64,000 nucleotides of DNA, from assembly GCA_903875215.1 (NCBI GenBank), contig CAIQVH010000019.1, forward strand, positions 124,001 through 188,000, given 5' to 3'. This DNA is from an uncultured Anaerolineae bacterium (lineage in GTDB: Bacteria > Chloroflexota > Anaerolineae > Anaerolineales > Villigracilaceae). Positions 26,395 through 32,974 of this stretch are shown here, piece by piece (positions within the stretch are counted from its first letter, which is position 1; each line of letters begins with the position of its first letter). The notes below the pieces were generated by a model. It did not search any database. It was not told where the DNA came from and worked only from the letters and a program-made list of their open reading frames with translations. A program made the position numbers and the translations under genes.

Positions 26395-27412
26395 TGGCGA
26401 GGAGGGTCAATACGATAACGGCCAGCGCGATTACACCCAGGGTGATTTGCGCCAGGCGGTTGGATTGGGGGCACCAGCGCCCAAGTTCGGAGGGGTCGGG
26501 TTGGGGAAAACCGTAAGGGATAATTGCCAAAAGCGCCAGAAAAATGAGCGGAACCAAAACGCCCCACAAAAATGGGTCGCCCCATTTGAGCATTTGCTGC
26601 ACCCACAGGAAGAACCACGGGGCGCTGACCTCGCCCGAAATGGCGGAAATTTCAGTAATCGGTGGGGCGATGGGGGCGGGGGCCAGGCTGGAGAGTAGGA
26701 TCAGCGCTGAAGCGGTAAAAATCATCGCCAGGGTTTCGCGGCGCACCAGCTCAAAGCGAGAGATACGGTCGGAAACGGTACGCAGGCCGGGGGGCGGAAC
26801 GGCAATGCCCCCGTCGCGGCGCACGCGGAAGGCATGCCAGATCATCAAAATCATGGCGATTAGAGTCAATCCAAAAATATGCCAGGCGTAAAAACGGATG
26901 AGGGTGGCCGGGCCGGGTTCAACGCTGCCGGTAAGTGCTGTGTAGAGTGTCGCGCCGACCAGCGGGATGGTTTTGACGAGATTGGTGCCCACCACCAGCG
27001 CCCACTGGATGCCCGTATCCCAACGGAGAATATAACCGGTGAAATCGAGCAGGATGGCGAGCAGGAAGAGCGCCAGCCCGAGCAGGTAGTTGAAGCGGCG
27101 CGGCGGGGTGTATGCTCCGGTGAAAACGATGCGAACAAGATGAACAGCCGAGACAACCAGCAAAAGCTGCGCCGACCAGTAGTGCAGGTTGCGTACCAAC
27201 CCGCCAAACGGGACGAGATAGGTAATGGTCTGTACCGATCGCGCTGCGTTTTCTGGAGTGGGAATGTAGTAAAACATTTCCAGCGCGCCGGTGAGGATGA
27301 GCATCAGCATCAGGAAGATGGCGGTGCCGCCCGCGCCCAGCGTGTAGCGCCAGCGAGATTGTTCGGCTGGAACGGTTGGCGGGTGCAGGTGGTGGAAAAA
27401 GTTGGGGCGCAT
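26384..27412 (-). CDS. Cytochrome b (b6-type with short C-terminal domain)
   Basis: A 342-residue quinone-reactive membrane protein. Haem ligands are H77 and H91 on one helix (13 residues between) and H178 and H193 on the other (14 between, the b6f-like spacing). GGLVRNLHYWSAQLLLVVSAVHLVR and DFTGYILRWDTGIQWA are typical. The Qo motif position reads APWFFLW (264-270) instead of PEWY, similar to the APWY seen in QcrC-like menaquinol complexes (family knowledge). It is fused from a cytochrome b6 domain and a reduced subunit-IV-like part. It is followed by the multihaem cytochrome and Rieske genes. Confidence 0.92.
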   Translation of the reverse strand: MRPNFFHHLHPPTVPAEQSRWRYTLGAGGTAIFLMLMLILTGALEMFYYIPTPENAARSVQTITYLVPFGGLVRNLHYWSAQLLLVVSAVHLVRIVFTGAYTPPRRFNYLLGLALFLLAILLDFTGYILRWDTGIQWALVVGTNLVKTIPLVGATLYTALTGSVEPGPATLIRFYAWHIFGLTLIAMILMIWHAFRVRRDGGIAVPPPGLRTVSDRISRFELVRRETLAMIFTASALILLSSLAPAPIAPPITEISAISGEVSAPWFFLWVQQMLKWGDPFLWGVLVPLIFLALLAIIPYGFPQPDPSELGRWCPQSNRLAQITLGVIALAVIVLTLLANAR

Positions 27413-27521
27413 GTTGGTAATTGGTGATTGGTGCTTGGGTGATTATAAAAGAAAAGACCGTTGACCGTAGACCGGGGATGGCAGTCTATGGTCAGCGGTC
27501 TATGGTCTACTGTCAAAAAGA
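27413..27521. repeat. Low-complexity repeat patch between nrfD-like and cytochrome b genes
   Basis: The 109 bases contain GGTAATTGGTGATTGGTG words (27416-27434) next to a set of interleaved direct and inverted GACCGTAGACC / GGTCTATGGTC words (27459-27512). Such repeats do not look like regulatory DNA and interrupt an otherwise tightly packed operon. Confidence 0.6.
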
Positions 27522-28673
27522 CTAATCCCCGGTTGCAGGGGCGTGCTCCTCGGCCTCGAACAGCGGCAGGTATTTGGCCGCCAGCCCAAAGGCCAGGATA
27601 CCCGCCGAGAAAATCGCCACGGAGATGGACATTTCTACCAGGCTGGGGGCGTAGCCGGGGTCGTTCAGGCGCGCGATGCCAAACCAGCTGACATTGAAAC
27701 GGTTCAGGATCATGCCCAGCAGCGTGATGACGGCTCCGGCCAGCAATCCGTTCGGGCTCTGGCGCACTTTTTTGATGGAGAACATTATGATCGGGGTGAT
27801 GCAGCCAATCAGGATTTCAGCCCAAAAGAGCAGGCTCATCTTGCCGCTGGTGAAAAGCAGGCCCAGTTCTCCAGTGAAGGCCAGGTCAGCCAGTTTCAGG
27901 AGCAGGTACGTCCCGGCAGTGTAGGGGATGGCGCGGGCCAGTTTTTCGAGCAGATGCGTTTCCAGGCCGCGCTGAAAGTAGCGCGCGCTGAGACTTGACT
28001 CAAGGATAATCATGCTCAGGCCGATGGAAAGCGCCGAGGTGAAAAACATGACCGGCAGGATCGGTGTCCACCAGAGCGGGTGGAGTTTGGTTGACTCGAT
28101 CAGCAGCAGCGAGCCAAGCGAGGATTGGTGCAGGGTGGAGAGCACCACGCCCAAAATCACAAACGGCATGATGAACTTGTGGATGAGATGGGCGGGTTTC
28201 TCCCATTTCAGGCCTTCAAAGACCACCGGCGCGAATTCAATCGCCAGCACGGTCAGGTACGACATGACGCAGATGCCGATTTCGAGCAGCACCGAGGTGT
28301 GGTTCCAGTACACCATCATGTACCAGATGCGCTCCGGGTGGCCGAGGTCAACCAGCAGGGCGATGGCGACCATCAGGTAGCCGAGGAAAGCTGTCAGCAC
28401 GGAGGGGCGCAGCAGGGGCTTGAATTCCTTGATTTGCAGGATGTAAACCAGCCCGGCCATGATAAATCCGCCGCTGCTGATGGCTACACCGGTGAACAGG
28501 TCGAAGCTGATCCAGAAACCCCAGCCATAAGTATTGTTCAGGTTGCTGATCGGGCCGATGCCGAGGGCAAAACGCACCATCGCGACGGTGAAGCCAATCG
28601 CCATCAGGGGGATGAGCACCCAGGTAATGGGAGGCAGCCGTAGGGCGGGATGCAGGTTGATGCGCAGTTTCAT
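27522..28673 (-). CDS. NrfD/PsrC family membrane subunit of a molybdopterin oxidoreductase
   Basis: A 383-residue polytopic protein with about ten hydrophobic helices. Family cues are WGFWISFDLFTGVAISSGGFIMAGLVYILQ, LVDLGHPERIWYMMVYWNHTSVLLEIGICVMSYLTVLAIEF, LHQSSLGSLLLI, LHPLWWTPILPVMFFTSALSIGLSMIILES and a late PSLVEMSISVAIF. NrfD/PsrC proteins exchange electrons with quinones and may couple this to proton movement. ATG 28673 overlaps the ferredoxin stop by four bases with GGAGG upstream, so the two are coupled. Confidence 0.92.
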   Translation of the reverse strand: MKLRINLHPALRLPPITWVLIPLMAIGFTVAMVRFALGIGPISNLNNTYGWGFWISFDLFTGVAISSGGFIMAGLVYILQIKEFKPLLRPSVLTAFLGYLMVAIALLVDLGHPERIWYMMVYWNHTSVLLEIGICVMSYLTVLAIEFAPVVFEGLKWEKPAHLIHKFIMPFVILGVVLSTLHQSSLGSLLLIESTKLHPLWWTPILPVMFFTSALSIGLSMIILESSLSARYFQRGLETHLLEKLARAIPYTAGTYLLLKLADLAFTGELGLLFTSGKMSLLFWAEILIGCITPIIMFSIKKVRQSPNGLLAGAVITLLGMILNRFNVSWFGIARLNDPGYAPSLVEMSISVAIFSAGILAFGLAAKYLPLFEAEEHAPATGD

Positions 28674-29506
28674 TTCGTCGCCTCCGTGCCATTCTCCCTC
28701 ACCCCTGACCCCTCTACCGGGGGGAGAGGGGGATTGCTCCCTTCCCCCCTCGGGGGAAGGGCCGGGGATGAGGGCGTCTTTTTCTTATTCATCTGATTGA
28801 TCCCAATCGCCACGCCGCTCAGAACCGTGCCCCAGGCCAGCGCAAACGGGATGGTGCCTTCCATGACCGCCTCGCTGACCGCGTTGACGGGCGTTTCGGG
28901 CATCTCGGGCAGCCCCAGTTCGGTGAATGGGACATGCGACAGGATGAGATAGGAGGTCCCGCCGTTTTCAAATTCGCCATAGACATGGTTGATGTAGCGG
29001 TCGGGGTGCGCGGCGATACGGGCGTGCGCCTCGGCAATCAGGTCGGCGCGTTCGCCAAAGACCAGCGCGTTGGTCGGGCAGGTGTGGACGCAGGCCGGGA
29101 CCTGTCCCACTTCCAGCCGCTGGGTGCACATCGTACACTTACGGATGAAAGCGCCTTCGATGATGCCTTTGTTCCAGTCGAAGTGCGGAACCTGGAAGGG
29201 GCAGGCGTTCATGCAGTAGCGGCAGCCGATGCACTTGCTGGCGTCGTAGACCACCGGGCCATCCTCGCGTTTGTGCCAGGCGCCTACCGGGCAGGCCGAT
29301 TCACAGTCCGGCTCGAGGCAGTGCATACAGTGATAAGGCATCGAGGCCCGTTTCAGGTCGGGATATTCGCCCATCACGCCCGCGCCCGAGAGCCAGATGT
29401 AGGATTCGCCCATTTCCACGTTGTTTTCGACCGAGCAGGCAATCATACAGGCGCGGCAGTCGATACAGCGGGTGGCGTCAAAGAGATATGCATGTTGTTT
29501 TGTCAT
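28670..29506 (-). CDS. Four-cluster [4Fe-4S] ferredoxin subunit (PsrB/HybA-like)
   Basis: A 278-residue electron-transfer subunit with four cysteine groups: CIDCRACMIAC, CMHCLEPDCESAC, CIGCRYCMNAC and CTMC...CVHTC. A C-terminal helix (FALAWGTVLSGVAIGI) may anchor it. The last 40 residues (KKKTPSSPALPPRGEGSNPPLPPVEGSGV...) are encoded by a GC-rich palindromic repeat and are unlike any relative I know. It lies three bases after the molybdoenzyme gene and overlaps the nrfD-like gene. Confidence 0.92.
   Translation of the reverse strand: MTKQHAYLFDATRCIDCRACMIACSVENNVEMGESYIWLSGAGVMGEYPDLKRASMPYHCMHCLEPDCESACPVGAWHKREDGPVVYDASKCIGCRYCMNACPFQVPHFDWNKGIIEGAFIRKCTMCTQRLEVGQVPACVHTCPTNALVFGERADLIAEAHARIAAHPDRYINHVYGEFENGGTSYLILSHVPFTELGLPEMPETPVNAVSEAVMEGTIPFALAWGTVLSGVAIGINQMNKKKTPSSPALPPRGEGSNPPLPPVEGSGVRENGTEATK
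28694..28774. repeat. GC-rich palindromic element, copy 1, in frame in the ferredoxin gene
   Basis: The element begins CCCTCACCCCTGACCCCTC on the plus strand and ends GCCGGGGATGAGGG, so its ends are complementary, with two inner hairpins (CCGGGGGG region and CCCTTCCCCCCTCGGGGGAAGGG). It supplies the C-terminal tail of the ferredoxin. Copies 2 and 3 are at about 32394-32470 and 59751-59799. Confidence 0.75.
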
Positions 29507-29508
29507 GG

Positions 29509-31674
29509 TTACGCCTTCCTGACCGTGACAAACGTCTGGCTGAGCGCCTGTCCGCCGCTGATTGGGTCGGTATAGCTGATGTGCAAATCCGAGTCGCTCG
29601 CGCCGAGGCCGTAAGCGGTGGTCAGACCCATCGACAGGTGGCCAAAGCCGGGGGTCATGTAAACACAGTCGGGGCGGATGGCCTGGGTCACTTCCAAATG
29701 CACCTTGATTTTGCCCACTTCGCTGGTCACTTCCACCAGGTCATCATCCACCAGGCCGTTTTCGGAGGCAGTTTTGGCGTTCATCCAGATGCGCGGTTCG
29801 TCATCATATTTTTTGAGCAGCAGGTTGTTGTGCGTGGCGAACTGCGTCTGGCGCGCGTCCTTGCCGGTTAGCAGGTAAAACTCGCCGGATTTGGGCGCGG
29901 GCGGCTCTTCCCAGGTGGGGATGGCTGCGAAACCGGCTTTTTCCAGCGTGCTGGATTTGATTTCGATCTTCCCGGAGGGCGTGTTCCATTTGTAGACTTC
30001 TGCCTCGCCCTCGGGCAGTTCCGCGTAGCCCTTCGCCCGGACTTCTTCCAGCGAAACCCCGGTGGGTGCCAGCTGCTGATTCAGGTAATCTTCCTCGTCC
30101 GCGTACTGGAAATAATCGCCCAGCCCGAGCCGCTCGCCGAGCTGCTTGAAAATCCACAGCGCCGATTTGGCCTGTCCCTGTGGCTCGATCACCGGCTGGC
30201 GGATAAAGGCCTTCGCGCCCATCGGCATCAACGGGTCGTAACGTTCGAGATAGGATGCTTCGGGCAGAACGACATCCGAGAACCAGGATGTGTCGTTCAT
30301 GATGACATCCACCGTGGCGATGAAGTCCATCTTGGCGAAGGCTTGCAGGGTCTTGCGCCGGTCGGGGATGGATTGCGCCGGGTTCTGGCGCGAAATAAAC
30401 CAGCCGTGCGCCTGGTAGGGGTCATCCTTCAGGATGTTGTCGCGCAATTCCTGGAACACGCCCAGTTTGAGCGGCACGAACGGATACTTCCACGGCACGC
30501 CGTCCAGCCGCAGCGCCGAAATGCGCGGATAGCCCGGCTGGGGCGGTTTGCCCAGCGCGCCGCTTTCCTCGCCGCCCGCCGGCAGGTGCGTCACACCCCA
30601 ATTGCCGACCAGCGCGTTCAAAATCGTGATGGCGCGCTCAGTCTGGAACGAGTTGACAAAGTTCGATGTGCGCCAGCCGTTGTGCGCCAGCGCATTGGGT
30701 GCGGCATCGCTGAATTCCTGCGCAATCCGCCGGATGGTTTCCGCCGGGATACCGGTTTTTTCGGCTGCCCATTCGGGAGTGTACTGGCCGATACTGGCCG
30801 CCAGCTCGTCAAAGCCGGTGGTGTACTGCGCCACGAACTCGGCGTTGTAGCGTTTCTCCGAAATAATCACATTGATAAAGGCCAGATGCAGCGCCAAATC
30901 CGTCCCCGGTCTAATCGGCAGCCATTCGGCGGCCTTCCCGGCGGTTTTGGTAAAGCGCGGGTCGATGTAGACCAGCTTCGCGCCCCGGTCAATCGCGTCA
31001 ATCAGCGTGCCCGTCTCCGAGTTGGAAATCGCCTCGGCCAGGTTGCGCCCGGTCAGGATGATGTATTTCACGCCCTCGTAACTGCGTCCCGGCTCTTCCA
31101 TGCCGTAGGTCATCAGGTTCGCCACAATCATGGCGTTGAAACACAGGCTGCGCTGCGTGCCGTAATTCGGCGAGCCGTAGGCCTGCAAAAGGTTCTCAAA
31201 CTGCACCTGCGACAAATTATGCGTGGACGAAAAGACCATCGCCTCGGGGCCATACTTTTTCTTGATTTCGAGCATGTTCCAGGCCACGATATCGAGCGCT
31301 TCTTCCCAACTGGCCTCGCGGAACTTGCCCTCGCCGCGCTTCCCAACCCGCACCAGCGGCGAAAGCACCCGGTCGGGGTCGTAGGTCGTCGCCAGGCCAG
31401 CCTGTCCGCGCGGGCAGAGTTTGCCATTGGAGTGCGGATGGTCGGGGTTGCCGTCCAGTTTGACGACCTTCCCGCCGCGCACCTTGGCCAGCACGCCGCA
31501 GCGCCAGACGCACATCTCGCACATCGTGGCGATTTCGCCGTCGCCCTGGGCATTGACCTGTCCAGTCGCCAGCGCCGCTTGCGCCACCGACGGAGGGACG
31601 AACTGCCCCACCGCCAGCGCCGCCGCTGCCGCGCCGCCCATCTTCAAAAAGTCACGTCTCGAAAGGGTCGTCAT
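29509..31674 (-). CDS. Molybdopterin oxidoreductase catalytic subunit (PsrA/PhsA-like)
   Basis: A 721-residue exported molybdo- or tungstoenzyme of the DMSO-reductase family. A Tat signal SRRDFLKMGGAAAAALAVG leads. The [4Fe-4S] cluster ligands are C52, C55, C59 and C87 (CEMCVWRC...LCPRG). A candidate metal-ligand cysteine is C178 in GTQRSLCFN, as in polysulfide and thiosulfate reductases. The C-terminal cofactor-binding domain is present (RIWMNAKTASENGLVDDDLVEVTS, VYMTPGFGH). Gene order catalytic-ferredoxin-NrfD matches Psr/Phs systems. Substrate (polysulfide, thiosulfate, tetrathionate) and direction are not determinable here. Confidence 0.9.
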   Translation of the reverse strand: MTTLSRRDFLKMGGAAAAALAVGQFVPPSVAQAALATGQVNAQGDGEIATMCEMCVWRCGVLAKVRGGKVVKLDGNPDHPHSNGKLCPRGQAGLATTYDPDRVLSPLVRVGKRGEGKFREASWEEALDIVAWNMLEIKKKYGPEAMVFSSTHNLSQVQFENLLQAYGSPNYGTQRSLCFNAMIVANLMTYGMEEPGRSYEGVKYIILTGRNLAEAISNSETGTLIDAIDRGAKLVYIDPRFTKTAGKAAEWLPIRPGTDLALHLAFINVIISEKRYNAEFVAQYTTGFDELAASIGQYTPEWAAEKTGIPAETIRRIAQEFSDAAPNALAHNGWRTSNFVNSFQTERAITILNALVGNWGVTHLPAGGEESGALGKPPQPGYPRISALRLDGVPWKYPFVPLKLGVFQELRDNILKDDPYQAHGWFISRQNPAQSIPDRRKTLQAFAKMDFIATVDVIMNDTSWFSDVVLPEASYLERYDPLMPMGAKAFIRQPVIEPQGQAKSALWIFKQLGERLGLGDYFQYADEEDYLNQQLAPTGVSLEEVRAKGYAELPEGEAEVYKWNTPSGKIEIKSSTLEKAGFAAIPTWEEPPAPKSGEFYLLTGKDARQTQFATHNNLLLKKYDDEPRIWMNAKTASENGLVDDDLVEVTSEVGKIKVHLEVTQAIRPDCVYMTPGFGHLSMGLTTAYGLGASDSDLHISYTDPISGGQALSQTFVTVRKA

Positions 31675-31677
31675 AGA

Positions 31678-32373
31678 TTAAGCCTTTTTGGATGAATCCG
31701 TTATCGGGGCTTGTTCGGCCTTTTCAAAGGATACCGTTACCCAGCCCATTCTCGTCCCCAGCACAACCGCCCCGACTACGACCACCGCGACGATCAGCGT
31801 CACCAACCCGATGGTTCCCCAGTTCACTGTCCGCACGCCGAGCACGTTCTCGTTGTAGCGCGCCACATAATCGACCGTGTACGCTGGTTTGGCAATCACG
31901 ACCGATTTATCCGCCGGGACACTGTTCGCCGGTTCCGGCATCATCGTCGGCTCGGGCGAGGGGCAGACCGCCGCCGGCAGGGCGGTCGGCTCCGCAGCCG
32001 CGCCGGTTCCCAACACATCGGTATAAACCTTTGCCCGAGCATCCAAATCCTTGGGGTGACACTGCTGGCAGGAGGCCTTCACATCCGCCATCGGGTTGAC
32101 CATGCCGGTATGCGCCGCAGCCTTATCGGTAGATTGGGTATTCCCGCCGTGGCAGATATAGCAGAAATCGCCAAAAGCGTGCGATTGGTGCCAGCCGGTG
32201 CCATCCGCATTAACGGATAACTGTCCCTGCACCTCGTGGCAATCCTTGCAGGACGAGGCCTGCGAACCGCACTGCGCGCTGGCCGGGGTGGCCGTTGCCA
32301 GCCAAAATCCGGCAACCAGCACCAGCAGCAGGCCGGTGGTGAGAAAAGCGATGAAAGTTTTTTTGTTGTGCAT
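31678..32373 (-). CDS. Triheme cytochrome c with C-terminal membrane anchor
   Basis: A 231-residue protein starting at ATG 32373 after GGAGG. It has a signal peptide (FIAFLTTGLLLVLVAGFWLATATPASAQ), three CxxCH sites (CKDCH, CYICH, CQQCH) in a NapC/cytochrome c7-like stretch with additional histidines, a proline-rich linker and a C-terminal helix (TIGLVTLIVAVVVVGAVVLGTRM). It precedes the molybdoenzyme by three bases, so it is probably its redox partner on the outer face of the membrane. Confidence 0.85.
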   Translation of the reverse strand: MHNKKTFIAFLTTGLLLVLVAGFWLATATPASAQCGSQASSCKDCHEVQGQLSVNADGTGWHQSHAFGDFCYICHGGNTQSTDKAAAHTGMVNPMADVKASCQQCHPKDLDARAKVYTDVLGTGAAAEPTALPAAVCPSPEPTMMPEPANSVPADKSVVIAKPAYTVDYVARYNENVLGVRTVNWGTIGLVTLIVAVVVVGAVVLGTRMGWVTVSFEKAEQAPITDSSKKA

Positions 32374-32389
32374 AGGTTCCTCCACGGTG

Positions 32390-32743
32390 TTATCCCTCGC
32401 TCTCCGCCCTCCCCCAAAGGGGGAGGGGACTAAGCCCATCTCCCGCCGGGAGAGGGGTTGGAGTGAGGGAAATCTCATTCAACAAATCCAGCGCCTGCAA
32501 AATGCGCGGGTCAGACAAAGCATAGGTAACGGAAACCCCGTGACGGGTGGATTGAACCAGTCCCCGCTCCCGTAAAATTTTCAGGTGGCGCGAAGTCATC
32601 GGCTGCGGAATCCCCAGTTCCAGCGTCAATTCATTCACGTTGTAGGGATGCTTTTCGAGCGTATGGATAATGTCAATTCGCTTGGGGTCAGCCAGGGCAA
32701 AACACAGGTCAGCTTCGTGCCGGGAATATGCGCTCAGGGTCAT
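32390..32743 (-). CDS. ArsR-family winged-helix regulator with repeat-derived tail
   Basis: A 117-residue regulator. The ArsR core is FALADPKRIDIIHTLEKHPYNVNELTLELGIPQPMTSRHLKILRERGLVQSTRHGVSVTYALSDPRILQALDLL. The CxC metal motif of arsenic sensors is absent; one cysteine (C14) lies near the N-terminus. The last 26 residues (SLTPTPLPAGDGLSPLPLWG...) are encoded by the GC-rich palindromic repeat. ATG 32743 follows GAGG. As first gene of the redox operon it probably senses redox or sulfur state and controls its own operon. Confidence 0.88.
   Translation of the reverse strand: MTLSAYSRHEADLCFALADPKRIDIIHTLEKHPYNVNELTLELGIPQPMTSRHLKILRERGLVQSTRHGVSVTYALSDPRILQALDLLNEISLTPTPLPAGDGLSPLPLWGRAESEG
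32394..32470. repeat. GC-rich palindromic element, copy 2, forming the ArsR C-terminus
   Basis: On the minus strand it reads CCCTCACTCCAACCCCTCTC then inner hairpins CCGGCGGGAG and CCCCCTTTGGGGG, ending in GCGGAGAGCGAGGG. It provides the last codons and the stop of the ArsR gene and extends to 16-20 bases before the cytochrome start. Confidence 0.75.
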
Positions 32744-32786
32744 CGTTCGCCTCGTTTATGCAGGAAAGTGCATGAATATCCTATCA

Positions 32787-32804
32787 TTGTGACGGTTATC
32801 ACAA
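32787..32804. promoter_or_regulatory. Perfect TTGTGA-N6-TCACAA palindrome (Rex or Crp/Fnr type site)
   Basis: TTGTGACGGTTATCACAA is fully symmetric in its half-sites. It lies 44 bases upstream of the ArsR start codon in the divergent region. Both Rex (TTGTGA-N6-TCACAA) and Crp/Fnr-family regulators recognise this pattern. Confidence 0.7.
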
Positions 32805-32872
32805 TAGTGCCTGGTGTCACCTTTTGCCATAGTTTTTCTTTATGCAATTCGATAAATATTTGCGATAGCTGA

Positions 32873-32890
32873 TTGTGATATTTGTCACTT
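32873..32890. promoter_or_regulatory. TTGTGA-N6-TCACTT site upstream of the rhodanese gene
   Basis: TTGTGATATTTGTCACTT, one mismatch group from the perfect palindrome at 32787. A TAAACT (32912-32917) downstream would place the centre of the site near -42 of a start at about 32924, the class II activator position. The right half continues as TTGTCACTTATATT (32882-32895), a 14-mer also found twice, inverted, before cydA. Confidence 0.65.
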
Positions 32891-32974
32891 ATATTCTATC
32901 ATCTTGTCACATAAACTTGTACTGACGTGTAAATCCATTGGGTTCTTCCCATTTTGAACAATCAGGAGAATAGT

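Noticed and set aside
26384-27412. Loss of the PEWY motif in cytochrome b as a novel feature
   Set aside because: APWF-type motifs resemble the APWY of known QcrC-like menaquinol complexes, so this is family variation.
30343-31695. 450-codon open frame opposite the molybdoenzyme
   Set aside because: Shadow of a conserved gene with Tat signal and cluster motifs; its own translation has no family features.
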